From: an uncultured Oscillospiraceae bacterium
GTDB taxonomy: Bacteria > Bacillota > Clostridia > Oscillospirales > Oscillospiraceae
NCBI GenBank assembly: GCA_900756495.1
Contig: CAAEKI010000071.1
Location: 1-19,771, forward strand
DNA: 19,771 bases
Direction of reading: 5' to 3'
The notes beneath the pieces were generated by a model that was not told the origin of the DNA, made no database searches, and was given only the letters and a program-made list of their open reading frames with translations. Below are positions 1 through 8,486 of this stretch, piece by piece. A program made the translations under genes and the position numbers. Position 1 is the first letter of the stretch, and every line of letters starts with the position of its first letter.

Positions 1-1579
1 GGGCAACAATAAAACCGGCTCCGGCAGAGACCTTCAGGCTGCGTACTGTGACGATAAAGTCCTCGGGAGCGCCCAGCAGGGCGGCGTTGTCAGAGAAGGA
101 GTACTGGGTCTTTGCCATACAGATGGGCAGGCGGCCGAAGCCCAGACTGGTCAGCTGCTGCGCCTGTTTCCGGGCGGCAGGGGTGAGCACCACGCCGGCG
201 CCGTGATAGATGCGCGTGACAATGGCGTCCAGCTTTTCCTCAATGGTCTGGTCCAGCTCATAGGAGCAGGAGAAGCGGCCGGACTGCCCGCACAGCCGGA
301 TTACCTCCTCTGCCAACGCTTTTCCGCCCTCGCCGCCCTTGGCCCACACCTCGGACAGGGCCACGTTGACACCCAGGGCGCGGCACTTGTTCTCCACCAG
401 AGCGAGCTCGGCGGCGGTATCGGTGGGGAAGCGGTTGATGGCCACGACGCAGGGGAGCCCATAGACCTGAGTGATATTTTCCACGTGGCGCAGCAGATTG
501 GGCAGTCCTGCCTCCAGAGCAGTCAGGTTTTCCTCGTTCAGCTGGTCCTTCGGGCAGCCGCCGTGGTGCTTCAGGGCGCGGACAGTGGCCACCACCACTA
601 CGGCGGAGGGGGTCAGGCCCGCCAGGCGGCACTTGATATCCAGGAATTTTTCAGCGCCCAGATCTGCGCCGAATCCGGCCTCGGTGACGGCGTAGTCCCC
701 CAGCTTGAGGGCCATACGGGTGGCGGTGACGCTGTTGCAGCCATGGGCGATATTGGCAAAGGGGCCGCCGTGGATGAGAGCGGGGGTGCCCTCCAGGGTC
801 TGCACCAGGTTGGGGCGAATAGCGTCCTTCAGGAGAGCGGCCATGGCGCCTTCGGCCTTCAGATCGTGGGCGGTGACCGGCGTATCGTTATAGGTATAAG
901 CCACCACCATCCGGCCCAGACGGGCCTTCAGATCCTCCAGTCCGTCGGACAGACAGAGCACAGCCATAATCTCGCTGGCCACAGTGATGTCAAAGCCGTC
1001 CTCACGGGGAACGCCGTTGACCTTTCCACCCAAACCGCATACGATGCTGCGCAGCTGCCGGTCGTTCATGTCCACGCAGCGTTTCCAGGTGATTTTGCGC
1101 ACGTCAATCCCCAGCTCGTTACCCTGCTGAATATGGTTATCCAACATGGCGGCAAGCAGGTTGTTGGCCGCGCCGATGGCGTGGAAATCGCCTGTGAAGT
1201 GGAGGTTGATGTCCTCCATGGGGACCACCTGGGCGTACCCGCCGCCGGCAGCGCCGCCCTTGACGCCGAACACAGGGCCCAGGCTGGGCTCCCGCAGGGC
1301 CACCACGGCATTTTTGCCCAGCCTGCGCAGACCGTCGGCCAGACCGACGGTGGTGGTGGTCTTTCCCTCGCCGGCAGGGGTGGGATTGATGGCGGTCACC
1401 AGTATCAGCTTGCCGTCGGGCCGGGCCGCACGATCGGCGAGAAGGGACAGATCCAGTTTGGCCTTATACCGGCCATAGTAGTCCAGATAATCCTCGCTGA
1501 TCCCGGCGGTCTCCGCCACATCCCGAATGTGCTTCATCACACAGCTCTGCGCAATTTCGATATCGCTCTTCCAGTCCAT
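1..1579 (-). CDS. fhs: Formate--tetrahydrofolate ligase (3' end outside window)
   Basis: Formate-tetrahydrofolate ligase, a cytoplasmic enzyme that makes 10-formyl-THF from formate, THF and ATP for the one-carbon (Wood-Ljungdahl methyl branch/purine) pathway. The frame is open from an ATG at 1579 to the window edge, giving about 526 residues; the family is about 555-560, so roughly 30 C-terminal residues are missing. Visible family marks: the nucleotide loop [11 protein letters not shown] at residues 67-77, then [19 protein letters not shown], the GDFHAI stretch, and near the edge [10 protein letters not shown]. The start is supported by AGGAGGAC at 1589-1596, 9 nt upstream, and by the promoter at 1633-1661. 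It is apparently monocistronic at its 5' side. Identity is very secure by motif recognition. Confidence 0.97.
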   Translation of the reverse strand, partial: MDWKSDIEIAQSCVMKHIRDVAETAGISEDYLDYYGRYKAKLDLSLLADRAARPDGKLILVTAINPTPAGEGKTTTTVGLADGLRRLGKNAVVALREPSLGPVFGVKGGAAGGGYAQVVPMEDINLHFTGDFHAIGAANNLLAAMLDNHIQQGNELGIDVRKITWKRCVDMNDRQLRSIVCGLGGKVNGVPREDGFDITVASEIMAVLCLSDGLEDLKARLGRMVVAYTYNDTPVTAHDLKAEGAMAALLKDAIRPNLVQTLEGTPALIHGGPFANIAHGCNSVTATRMALKLGDYAVTEAGFGADLGAEKFLDIKCRLAGLTPSAVVVVATVRALKHHGGCPKDQLNEENLTALEAGLPNLLRHVENITQVYGLPCVVAINRFPTDTAAELALVENKCRALGVNVALSEVWAKGGEGGKALAEEVIRLCGQSGRFSCSYELDQTIEEKLDAIVTRIYHGAGVVLTPAARKQAQQLTSLGFGRLPICMAKTQYSFSDNAALLGAPEDFIVTVRSLKVSAGAGFIVA

Positions 1580-1632
1580 CTCTCAGCGTCCTCCTCGGCA
1601 GTGAATTCAGAAAACTGCAGGTCGTTTTTTCC

Positions 1633-1661
1633 ATCGTAACATTCCAGGCGCGGGATGTCAA
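1633..1661 (-). promoter_or_regulatory. Sigma-A type promoter of fhs
   Basis: On the minus strand TTGACA (1656-1661) is followed after exactly 17 nt by TACGAT (1633-1638), with a TG one base upstream of the -10 (extended -10). Predicted transcription start is about 1626, leaving a leader of about 47 nt to the fhs ATG. The match is seen directly; activity is inferred. Confidence 0.75.
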
Positions 1662-1752
1662 CCGATGGGTTCCTGTGGAAAGGAGACACTGTGAAAAGCG
1701 TGAAAATTCGGAAAGTTTAGGGCTCCTTTGTCGTAGAAAATTCCATTGCTTT

Positions 1753-2451
1753 TCAACCCGGAGAAGAGGTCACAAGCACATCGGCCAGTGCGGCGCAGAG
1801 AGCCAGCGCTTGCTTATCCTCGGGCGGATAATAGCCGTGAAAGCAGAAGCCGTATTGTCCGGACAACGTGAGAGAAAAGCGGTATTCCTGTATCCCGTCG
1901 GTCAGCAGCAGATCGACATAACCTAAGGTATAACCATCGTCTATCCTACAGTGCAGGTTTTCGTATCCCGTAATCTGAAGCGGGCCGTCAAAGAACTTCA
2001 TTAACCCGGCGGCAAATGCGGCTTTTTCATTGGGGGTTCCCGGCCCTCCGTTGAAGGAGACCTGTTCTGCCAGTGCGGTGTAGTCGCCGGCGGTCAACAG
2101 GTCCAGCGACCTTCGTGCCTGGAGTTCCAGCGCCACTGAGGTGAAGCTGACGCCGTCGCCGCAAATCTGGGCAAGACTGAGGAAGACGGCGGGGATACAC
2201 AGCAGAACAATGAGAACGGCTGCCAGCATCCGCAGAGCGGTGCGGCGCCGCAGCTGCCGTTTGATGCGCCGCAGAGGGAGAACATCGCCGCATGCCGCAG
2301 GGATGGGAGTGCGAAGTTCTTCCCAGATCTCACGGCATGCGGGGCAGCATCTCAGATGCATATCCACCAGGGCCTGGCTCTCTGGAGCGGCCATACCCTC
2401 GGCACAGAGGGGAAGCAAGTCGCGGACGACCGGACAGCTAACAGGGTTCAT
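1753..2451 (-). CDS. Membrane-anchored zinc-finger anti-sigma factor
   Basis: A 232-residue predicted anti-sigma factor for the ECF sigma encoded just upstream. Residues 1-45 form a ZAS zinc-finger domain (zf-HC2 type) with Cys6 and the canonical H-x3-C-x2-C motif (His32, Cys36, Cys39). A basic stretch RRIKRQLRRR near 62-71 precedes one hydrophobic membrane segment at about 72-94. The remaining ~135 residues would lie outside the cell. They start with a helix (LELQARRSLDLLTAGDYTAL) and continue as beta-rich sequence, which resembles NTF2/DUF4878-like sensor domains, though I am not sure of that family. The start codon overlaps the end of the sigma gene by 14 bp, implying translational coupling. 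By family knowledge it binds the sigma at the membrane and releases it on an envelope signal; the signal is unknown. Confidence 0.85.
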   Translation of the reverse strand: MNPVSCPVVRDLLPLCAEGMAAPESQALVDMHLRCCPACREIWEELRTPIPAACGDVLPLRRIKRQLRRRTALRMLAAVLIVLLCIPAVFLSLAQICGDGVSFTSVALELQARRSLDLLTAGDYTALAEQVSFNGGPGTPNEKAAFAAGLMKFFDGPLQITGYENLHCRIDDGYTLGYVDLLLTDGIQEYRFSLTLSGQYGFCFHGYYPPEDKQALALCAALADVLVTSSPG

Positions 2452-2938
2452 CTTTCAAATTCAGCTCCTTTCGTATTTTTTCCTTGGCGCGGTGGAAGGT
2501 GACACAGGCCCAGTGGTCGCTCTTGCCAAAGAGAGCGCCAATCTGCCGGAAGGACAGCTCGCCCAAGACCCGCAGAGAGAAAACCTTCTGATAGGGCGGC
2601 GGCAGCCGGAGCAGGATTCGGTGGATACGTCCGGCCTCATCCCGGTCTGCCAGAGAGGCAAAGAGATCATCCGGCGCCGGGGGTTCGGACAGAAGCGGTG
2701 TTTCAGTGTGTCTTCTTCGGTCAGACCGCCTTTTATGAGTCAGAAAGCAGTTTCGCGCAATGGTGCGCAGCCAGGTTCCCACTGCACACTCACCGCGAAA
2801 ACGGTCCACCGACTGCAGCGCATGGAAGAAGGTCTCGGCGGTAAGCTCTTCAGCCAGAATCGGATCTCTGGACAGAGCCAGAAGATAACGGTAGATGTCA
2901 TTGCAATAGGCTCTATACACGGCCTCGAACTCGGTCAT
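2438..2938 (-). CDS. ECF-family RNA polymerase sigma factor
   Basis: A 166-residue sigma-70 family ECF factor (SigW/RpoE-like). Region 2 spans about residues 4-70: FEAVYRAYCNDIYRYLLAL, then the -10 binding part with AEELTAETF and TWLRTIARN. A short linker is followed by region 4 at about 105-158, where LSFRQIGALF and VTFHRAKEKIRKEL form the -35 recognition helix-turn-helix. The ATG at 2938 has a strong GGGAGGTGA site (2943-2951). It is followed, overlapping by 14 bp, by its zinc-finger anti-sigma gene, the usual order. No ECF-type autoregulatory promoter (AAC...CGTC) was clearly visible upstream, so autoregulation is not claimed. Confidence 0.93.
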   Translation of the reverse strand: MTEFEAVYRAYCNDIYRYLLALSRDPILAEELTAETFFHALQSVDRFRGECAVGTWLRTIARNCFLTHKRRSDRRRHTETPLLSEPPAPDDLFASLADRDEAGRIHRILLRLPPPYQKVFSLRVLGELSFRQIGALFGKSDHWACVTFHRAKEKIRKELNLKDEPC

Positions 2939-2998
2939 GGCGTCACCTCCCTAACTATAGAGACGTCAAAAAAAAGAAAATATCACAAAAGAACTTGA

Positions 2999-3041
2999 AA
3001 CGGGGGTTCCGCAGAGCAATATGCCCTACGGAACCCCCGTT
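2999..3041 (-). terminator. Hairpin terminator after tetR (possibly bidirectional)
   Basis: Perfect 13-bp inverted repeat, arms 2999-3011 and 3029-3041 (core CGGGGGTTCCG), with a 17-nt loop. It lies 15 bp past the tetR stop (3056) and before the sigma gene. On the minus strand the stem is followed by a T-rich run (TTTCAAGTTCTTTTGTG), and on the plus strand by CCCCTTTATTTC. The stem would insulate the tetR transcript from the ECF sigma operon. The U-tract is imperfect, so its efficiency is uncertain. Confidence 0.7.
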
Positions 3042-3055
3042 CCCCTTTATTTCTC

Positions 3056-3622
3056 TCACTGCTCAAAGCTGCCGCAAATCTTCTCAATGAGCTCCTCCAG
3101 CAGCAGGGCAATTTCATTAAAGTGCTTACCGCTGTTTCTGTTCAGCCAGTCCTGCACAAGCGAGTAGCACCCGTTGACCAGAAAGCTGTAGATGTACTCC
3201 TGACTTTCTCCATCATAGCGCCCTGCCAGCCGCTCCAGAATCATCAGCCGGATTTGGGGCAGGCTGAACAGGCGGCCGGGGAAATCCGGGTCCACATTGT
3301 TTCCCACCAGTGTCCGTACAAAGGCCAGGTTGCGCTCCAGATAGGAGCAGATGGCCTGAATTTTCCGTGCGGCCGCGCCGGGCCCGTTATCCCGGTCATC
3401 CAGCGTGTCCCGGATGCTGCCGATGAGGTCATTCTCCATTTCAGTCAGTACGTCGTATTGACTGCCGTAATATTTATAAAAGGTGGAGCGGTTGATACCC
3501 GCCTCTTCACAGAGCATCCGGACTGAGATTTTATGGATGCTCTCGCTGGCCAGCAGCCGCGTCAGGCTCTCTTTGATGAGCCGTTTGCTCAGCATAATGC
3601 GTTGATTTTCCCGCTTCTCCAT
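3056..3622 (-). CDS. TetR/AcrR family transcriptional regulator (of the ABC operon)
   Basis: TetR-family repressor, 188 residues from the preferred start. The N-terminal helix-turn-helix covers residues ~12-60: SKRLIKESLTRLL, then KISVRMLCEEAGINRSTFYKYY with the typical FYKYY recognition-helix end. The C-terminal ligand-binding and dimerisation half is all-helical and unassignable to a ligand; its length and C-terminal pattern fit the TetR_C_7-like Firmicutes regulators. The start at 3622 (MEKRENQ) was chosen because the in-frame upstream starts at 3682 and 3652 lie in or before a perfect promoter whose -10 is 3654-3659, so they would not be transcribed. AGAGGG precedes the chosen ATG. The gene is divergent from the ABC export operon, and two matching dyads lie in the gap, so repression of that operon and of itself is the natural inference. 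Confidence 0.9.
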   Translation of the reverse strand: MEKRENQRIMLSKRLIKESLTRLLASESIHKISVRMLCEEAGINRSTFYKYYGSQYDVLTEMENDLIGSIRDTLDDRDNGPGAAARKIQAICSYLERNLAFVRTLVGNNVDPDFPGRLFSLPQIRLMILERLAGRYDGESQEYIYSFLVNGCYSLVQDWLNRNSGKHFNEIALLLEELIEKICGSFEQ

Positions 3623-3653
3623 CGCCCGCACCCTCTCTGTATGCTCTATGTTC

Positions 3654-3682
3654 ATTATAGATTTCGCACCCCGGAATGTCAA
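3654..3682 (-). promoter_or_regulatory. Perfect consensus sigma-A promoter of tetR
   Basis: Minus strand: TTGACA (3677-3682), 17-nt spacer, TATAAT (3654-3659), a full consensus match. The predicted transcription start is about 3647, giving a ~24-nt leader to the ATG at 3622. This position rules out the longer in-frame start codons upstream. Confidence 0.85.
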
Positions 3683-3722
3683 TCGTGGAGCGGTGACGCA
3701 CCTCGGGCCAATTATTCAAAGA

Positions 3723-3738
3723 ATGTCGTAAAGACAAC
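3723..3738 (-). promoter_or_regulatory. Putative TetR operator, copy 1
   Basis: Minus strand reads GTTGTCTTTACGACAT, containing the dyad TGTC-N5-GACA. It is identical at 13 of 16 bases to copy 2 at 3787-3802 in the opposite orientation, differing only in the three central bases (TTT versus AAA). It lies about 40 bp upstream of the tetR -35 box. Binding by the adjacent TetR is inferred. Confidence 0.6.
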
Positions 3739-3786
3739 GATATAAGTGAAAATGTCGCTTTAAAGGCAGTAAATAGCAAACTGTCG

Positions 3787-3802
3787 GTTGTCAAAACGAC
3801 AT
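3787..3802 (+). promoter_or_regulatory. Putative TetR operator, copy 2, over the ABC operon -35
   Basis: Plus strand reads GTTGTCAAAACGACAT, the same dyad as copy 1 with a different centre. The centre-to-centre distance is 64 bp, about six helical turns. Bases 3788-3793 also serve as the candidate -35 box of the ABC operon, so an occupied site would block RNA polymerase. An additional half site ATGTCG lies at 3752-3757. Confidence 0.62.
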
Positions 3803-3816
3803 CTGGCCGCTATTCT
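3788..3816 (+). promoter_or_regulatory. Candidate promoter of the ABC export operon
   Basis: TTGTCA (3788-3793, 5/6 match), 17-nt spacer, TATTCT (3811-3816, 4/6 match). The predicted start of transcription is about 3823, some 20 nt before the ATG at 3844. The -35 lies inside the putative operator, fitting a repressed efflux promoter. Confidence 0.55.
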
Positions 3817-3843
3817 TAACGTGAAACCCTTGGGAGAACGGAG

Positions 3844-4554
3844 ATGAGCGCCGTGGGCGGAATACAGGCAGAGCATCTGGTCCGGGAGTATATGATGGGG
3901 CGAAATATCATCCGGGCGGTGGACGATGTCAGCTTTTCCGTTCCGGAGGGCAAGTACACGCTGATCCTGGGGGCCAGCGGCGCAGGAAAATCCACGGTAT
4001 TGAATATGCTGGGCGGGATGGATTCGCCTACGTCGGGCACCCTTGTGGCGGCGGGGCGGGAGATCTCCTCCTACAATAAACGTCAGCTGGCGGAGTACCG
4101 CCGCAGCAGCGTTGGGTTTGTCTTCCAGTTCTATAACCTGATGCCCAATCTGAATATCCTGGAAAATGTGGAGTTGGCCAGTCAGATCTGTAAAAATCCT
4201 CTGGATCCCCGCCAGGTTCTGGAGATGGTAGGGCTGGGGGAGCGGCTCTTCAGTTTTCCGGCGCAGTGCTCCGGCGGGGAGCAGCAGCGAGGGGCCATTG
4301 CCAGGGCTCTGGCAAAGAACCCGGATATTCTCCTGTGCGACGAGCCCACCGGTGCTCTGGACTATAAGACCGGCAAGGCCATCTTGGCGCTGCTCTACGA
4401 CCTGTGCAAGCGCAGCGGAAAGACAGTGGTTGTGGTGACACACAATGGGGCTCTGGCCCCCAGCGCCGACATTTTGATCCGCATGAAGAGCGGAACGATC
4501 GAGTCCTTTGAGGAGAATCTGAGTCCGGTGCCGGTACAGGAGCTGGAGTGGTAG
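3844..4554 (+). CDS. ABC transporter ATP-binding protein (MacB/LolD-type)
   Basis: A 236-residue ATPase that powers the adjacent FtsX-type permease, in the cytoplasm at the membrane. All ABC motifs are present: Walker [10 protein letters not shown] (43-51), Q-loop Gln95 in [10 protein letters not shown], signature CSGGEQQ (142-148, Cys in place of the usual Leu), Walker B ILLCDEP (162-168) with Glu167, D-loop GALD, and the H-loop His200 in VVTHN. The [13 protein letters not shown] stretch after Walker A is typical of the MacB/LolD/FtsE-like exporter group. GGGAG at 3831-3835 is the likely ribosome binding site. The permease starts 1 nt after the stop codon, so this is the first gene of a tight operon. 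The substrate is unknown; antibiotic or peptide efflux is common in the group. Confidence 0.95.
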   Translation: MSAVGGIQAEHLVREYMMGRNIIRAVDDVSFSVPEGKYTLILGASGAGKSTVLNMLGGMDSPTSGTLVAAGREISSYNKRQLAEYRRSSVGFVFQFYNLMPNLNILENVELASQICKNPLDPRQVLEMVGLGERLFSFPAQCSGGEQQRGAIARALAKNPDILLCDEPTGALDYKTGKAILALLYDLCKRSGKTVVVVTHNGALAPSADILIRMKSGTIESFEENLSPVPVQELEW

Positions 4555-4555
4555 G

Positions 4556-6865
4556 ATGATCTGGCTCAATTTTCTGCGGGATTTGAAGAGTACCATCTCC
4601 CGCCTAATCTCTGTCATCATCATCACGATGATTGCCGTGATGGTCTATACCGCACTGATGGGGATTCCCTACAATGTGGATTTGATCACCGGCGGCTATT
4701 ATGACGCCCAGAATGCGGCCGACTACTGGATCACTGGCGTAAACCTGGACCGGGAGGACTGCAGGACCCTCTCTCAGATTCCCAGTGTGACGGGGGTGCA
4801 GCCCCGAGTGGTATACGATACCGAGGAGCAGGGAAACAGCGCGATTGTCGTGAGCCTGTACGCCGTCCCTGACTACAGCATCAATACTCCGCTGCTGATA
4901 GAGGGCAGCCTTCCTGCCGGCGGCCGGGAAATGGCGATCAGCGATGTGTTTGCCAGGGCCCATGGCCTTTCGCCGGGAGATTTTTATACGCTTACCGTCA
5001 CGGGGACCGATCTGGATCTGCGCCTTCAGATCAGCGGACTGATTAAGAGCGTGGAGTGCGTGAAGCATGTCAATGCCTCCACACCTACGCCGGAGCTGGA
5101 CCGCTACGCCTTTGCCTATGTGACCGACTCGGTTTTGAGCGCCTTGACGGGCGAGAATCAGTATAACCAGATCTGTGTTACCGTGTCTGAAGGAACCGAC
5201 GACGATGCCCTGCGCGCCGAAATTGACCGCCGGCTGGGGGACAAGGTGGTCAACATACTGGCCCGGAAGGATAATCTGGCCGTCAATATGCTCAAGCGCT
5301 CCACCGACGATTTAACCCCTGTGCTCCACCTCTTCCCCATTCTCTTTTTCCTGTGCGCAGTGTTGCTGATGGTCAGCAATATGAGCCGGCTCATCGAGGG
5401 CGCCCGCACCACAATCGGGACATTTAAGGCCCTCGGATATGGGGACGGAACCATTCTGTGGTATTATCTGCTCCATGCGGTTCTAGTGGTGGCGGTGGGC
5501 TTCCCTCTGGGGGTGCTGCCGGTGAAGCCGCTGATTCGCCTGATTGTGGAGACCCTGGCCACCGGTAATGATTTGCCCGCCTATGCCATCGTGTACGACT
5601 ATGGCGCCTGGCTGGAGGCGCTGGTTATTACCGGTGTGTGCTGCCTGGGCAGCGCTTTCCTGGTGATCCGATCCCTGCTGAGGGAGAGCCCGGCCCAGTG
5701 CATGCGTCCCAGACCGCCCGGAAGCACCAAGCCCGTGCTGCTGGAGCGCCTGCCGCCCTTGTGGAGGCGGCTGAGCTTCAATCAGAAGTACATCGTCCGG
5801 AACACGCTGCGCAATAAAGCGCGGATGCTCACCTGCATCATCGGTATCGCTTTCTGCATGGCACTGGTTTTTGCGGCCTTTGCTCTTCGGGATTCTGTCT
5901 CCCACTATGCCGCGGCCCTGACCGGTAATCAGAATCAATACGACCTGATGGTAACCCTGGACAGCGGGGTGGCTGAGGGGCAGTACCGGCGCCTGGAGGG
6001 GATCGGCGGAGTGGACGGGGCCGAGTATGAGATGTCCGCCGCATGCTGGATCTATACAGGCAGCCGCATGACAACTGCTGCTTTGACAGTGGGGGAAGAT
6101 GTGGAGACGCTGAAGCTGTACAACCCTTATGCGCCGAGCCCCCTTGTCCTGCCGGAGAACGGTATCCTGCTGGGCAGGAGCTTGGCTGAAGAGCTGGACG
6201 TGGCCGTCGGGGATACCGTAGAAGTACGGTTTGCCGGCGACCCCCGCTATTATCAGATTGCGGTGGCGGAGGTGGACCGCACGGTCACCGGGGCCATCGT
6301 AAGCCGGAGCTTTTGGCGAAGTCTCGGGCGGCCTTACCTGCCGACGGGAGCCTATCTGGCTGCCGAAGACCGAGAAGCTGTCGTCCGGGAGCTGGAGCGC
6401 TACGATTTTGTGGAGGCGTGGCAGACCCGGGAGACGGTCACCGATGCGGCGGCCTCCAATCTGAACAGCGCCGCCATGGTGGCCTACATTCTGATTGTCT
6501 TTGGCGGCGGGCTGGCCTGTGTGGTCATCTACAATCTGGGCATTATGAGCTTTTTTGAACAGATCCGCAGTCTGGCGACCTTAATGGTGCTGGGGTTTTA
6601 CGACCGGGAAATTAAGCGCCTTCAGCTCAGTGAAAACATCATTTTTGCCGTGGCAGGCATCTGTGCCGGCCTGCCCCTCGGCATTGCCCTGAGCTATGTG
6701 ATTTTGGCAGTGCTGAAGGACATGCCCCTGGAGCTGGCGACCAGGCCTGTCTCCTACATTCTGTCCTGCGCGGTAACGCTGTTCTTCGCGCTGATAGTCA
6801 ACGCCGTGATTGGACGTAAGATGCGGGAGATCGATATGCTGGGCGCCCTGAAGAGCGTGGAGTAG
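4556..6865 (+). CDS. ABC transporter permease with two FtsX domains
   Basis: A 769-residue integral membrane permease of the FtsX/MacB superfamily. One membrane helix at ~16-36 is followed by an extracellular domain to ~250, then three helices (~255-275, ~302-330, ~352-376). A second unit begins with the FNQKYIVRNTLRNKARM amphipathic stretch, with a helix at ~424-445, another outside domain, and three helices (~638-662, ~690-722, ~735-758). This is the duplicated four-plus-four layout, so one chain may supply both membrane halves. It ends DMLGALKSVE, a common FtsX permease ending. It sits 1 nt after the ATPase gene and 27 nt before the adaptor gene. It is intact and full length. Confidence 0.93.
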   Translation: MIWLNFLRDLKSTISRLISVIIITMIAVMVYTALMGIPYNVDLITGGYYDAQNAADYWITGVNLDREDCRTLSQIPSVTGVQPRVVYDTEEQGNSAIVVSLYAVPDYSINTPLLIEGSLPAGGREMAISDVFARAHGLSPGDFYTLTVTGTDLDLRLQISGLIKSVECVKHVNASTPTPELDRYAFAYVTDSVLSALTGENQYNQICVTVSEGTDDDALRAEIDRRLGDKVVNILARKDNLAVNMLKRSTDDLTPVLHLFPILFFLCAVLLMVSNMSRLIEGARTTIGTFKALGYGDGTILWYYLLHAVLVVAVGFPLGVLPVKPLIRLIVETLATGNDLPAYAIVYDYGAWLEALVITGVCCLGSAFLVIRSLLRESPAQCMRPRPPGSTKPVLLERLPPLWRRLSFNQKYIVRNTLRNKARMLTCIIGIAFCMALVFAAFALRDSVSHYAAALTGNQNQYDLMVTLDSGVAEGQYRRLEGIGGVDGAEYEMSAACWIYTGSRMTTAALTVGEDVETLKLYNPYAPSPLVLPENGILLGRSLAEELDVAVGDTVEVRFAGDPRYYQIAVAEVDRTVTGAIVSRSFWRSLGRPYLPTGAYLAAEDREAVVRELERYDFVEAWQTRETVTDAAASNLNSAAMVAYILIVFGGGLACVVIYNLGIMSFFEQIRSLATLMVLGFYDREIKRLQLSENIIFAVAGICAGLPLGIALSYVILAVLKDMPLELATRPVSYILSCAVTLFFALIVNAVIGRKMREIDMLGALKSVE

Positions 6866-6892
6866 GGCCCTTGAAATAAGGAGAGATCGTGT

Positions 6893-8341
6893 ATGAACCG
6901 GAATTACCGGGCGGCGCTGGCCGCCCTGTCCTGCATCCCGCTCCTTCTGGCGGCTGGATGTACCGATGGGGAGGACCCGGCGGGAGAGACAGTACACCCT
7001 GAGATAGGCGTGGTAGAGCGTGTGGTGGAGGACACGGGAATTGTGGCATACAGGGATCCCTATTCCGTTATCCCAGTGGTCAGCGGCAAGATCCTCTCCT
7101 GTACATTTGAGGAGGGGGACGCCGTGGCGGCGGGGCAGACGCTGTATGTCATTGACTCCTCCGACCTGGAGGACCAGATTGTCCAGGCCGCGCTGTCTGT
7201 GAAGCGCGCAGAGGAGGCCTTGGCCCAGAGCGCCGCCACCTGCGAGGATTTGACGGTCACCGCCAGTGCGGAGGGGAACGTGACGGAGCTGTACGTACAT
7301 GTGGGAGATTTTGTCTCGGCGGGGACGCCCATTGCCCAGGTGGTGGACAGCGCCAACCTGACGCTTACCGTTCCATTTGCGAAAGAGGACGCGGCGGCCA
7401 TGGAGCCCGGGAGTCCGGCGCTGGTCTCCTTTTCCTCCTACAGCGGGCAGGTGACAGGTACGGTCGAGCGGGTCTACGACGCTCCGACTGCACTGGCCGG
7501 AGGGCGGGAGGGGGTCTATGTGGAGATCTCTTTCCGGAATCCGGGCGCGCTGACCGCCGGCACCACGGCGACCGCCGAGGTGGGGGCGGCCGCCTGCATG
7601 GAGGCGGGGGAGGTGGCGGCCGCCACGCAGCAGTCCGTTTATACTGCCCAGTCGGGGCAGGTGCTTACCCTGTCTATTGACGTGGGAAGTGCGGTGACGT
7701 CGGGCCAGACAGTTATGACACTGAAAAACGCCAGCCTGACCAATGCCGCTGCCAACGCCGCCCTGGAGCTGGAGTCGGCCCGGGTCAACCTGACCCAGCT
7801 GGAGGCCAGGCGGGAGGATTACGTACTTTTGGCCCCAGCAGACGGTATCATGACGTCAAGGTTTTCCCAAGCGGGGGATTTTGCTGCAGCGGCAAGCCCT
7901 GTGGCCACGCTGGCTGAGGCGGACTCCATGTGTGTTCAGGCGGATATCGACGAGATCTATATCGACCGTATCTGGCCCGGTCAGGAGGCGTCGGTCACCT
8001 TCACCACCGACAGCGGCGAACAGCGGACCTACGCCGCCTGCGTCCGGAAGGTGGACGACACAGGGGTGACTTCCGGCGGTGTAACCGACTATACTGTGGA
8101 GTTGGAGCTGGATGGGAACGAAGGTCTCAAGGCGGGGATGAACGTAGCGGTTTCCATTGTCACCGTGCGGAAAGAGGGCTGTCTGCGGCTCCCCGCGGAG
8201 GCGGTCAGCGGCAATACGGTTCAGGTTCTGCGGGACGGAACGGCCCGGGAGGTGGAGGTGACCACCGGCGCTGTCGGAGACAGATATATAGAGATTGTGG
8301 ACGGACTGACGGAGGAAGATGCCGTTCTCCTGCCCGGTTAA
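6893..8341 (+). CDS. Lipoprotein membrane-fusion adaptor (HlyD/MacA-like) with a duplicated module
   Basis: A 482-residue adaptor protein expected to be lipid-anchored outside the membrane and to work with the ABC pair upstream. The signal peptide ends in a lipobox LLAAGC with Cys23. Two similar halves are visible. Half A has lipoyl-like motifs SGKILSCTFEEGDAVAAGQ (from 64) and EGNVTELYVHVGDFVSAG (from ~127), then a beta-barrel segment ~156-230. Half B repeats this as SGQVLTLSIDVGSAVTSGQ (from 254), a short helical stretch ~285-308, ADGIMTSRFSQAGDF (from 316) and a barrel segment from ~346. A C-terminal membrane-proximal part ends near GLTEEDAVLLPG. AAGGAG-type site precedes the ATG. Ordinary MacA-like adaptors have one such module, so the duplication is notable. 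Confidence 0.88.
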   Translation: MNRNYRAALAALSCIPLLLAAGCTDGEDPAGETVHPEIGVVERVVEDTGIVAYRDPYSVIPVVSGKILSCTFEEGDAVAAGQTLYVIDSSDLEDQIVQAALSVKRAEEALAQSAATCEDLTVTASAEGNVTELYVHVGDFVSAGTPIAQVVDSANLTLTVPFAKEDAAAMEPGSPALVSFSSYSGQVTGTVERVYDAPTALAGGREGVYVEISFRNPGALTAGTTATAEVGAAACMEAGEVAAATQQSVYTAQSGQVLTLSIDVGSAVTSGQTVMTLKNASLTNAAANAALELESARVNLTQLEARREDYVLLAPADGIMTSRFSQAGDFAAAASPVATLAEADSMCVQADIDEIYIDRIWPGQEASVTFTTDSGEQRTYAACVRKVDDTGVTSGGVTDYTVELELDGNEGLKAGMNVAVSIVTVRKEGCLRLPAEAVSGNTVQVLRDGTAREVEVTTGAVGDRYIEIVDGLTEEDAVLLPG

Positions 8342-8355
8342 TGCCGGGGCCGCTT

Positions 8356-8387
8356 CAGGCGGAGCCTTTTTCAGGGGGCTCCGCCTG
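8356..8387 (+). terminator. Hairpin terminator after the ABC export operon
   Basis: Perfect 11-bp stem, CAGGCGGAGCC (8356-8366) with GGCTCCGCCTG (8377-8387), 10-nt loop, 15 bp past the adaptor stop. It is followed only by GTTTGCC, so the U-tract is poor. Termination is likely but may be partial. Confidence 0.6.
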
Positions 8388-8486
8388 TTTGCCGTTCCGG
8401 ACAAAAGAAAAACTTGGAGATATCTTGCAAGCTATTTGGATGCAGGTGAGGTAACATAAAGACGGCGAAGGAAAGGAGGAGAAGCG

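Noticed and set aside
203..1639. A long open frame of 478 codons on the plus strand
   Set aside because: It is antisense to fhs, whose minus-strand frame gives clear family motifs. The plus-strand translation has no recognisable domain and arises from GC-rich codon bias.
1640..1752. A possible terminator after the anti-sigma gene
   Set aside because: Only AAAGGAG and CTCCTTT with a ~36-nt loop can pair, which is too weak to call. Nothing else is seen in this gap beyond the fhs promoter.
2141..2998. A 285-codon plus-strand open frame
   Set aside because: Opposite the sigma and anti-sigma genes, both of which have clear domain motifs. Its translation is low-complexity and unrecognisable.
3623..3682. 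An N-terminal extension of the first TetR
   Set aside because: The extension would cover the perfect TTGACA-17-TATAAT promoter, so it cannot be transcribed from it.
7930..8454. A 174-codon plus-strand frame
   Set aside because: It lies inside the adaptor gene in another frame and reads as Gly/Arg-rich shadow sequence.
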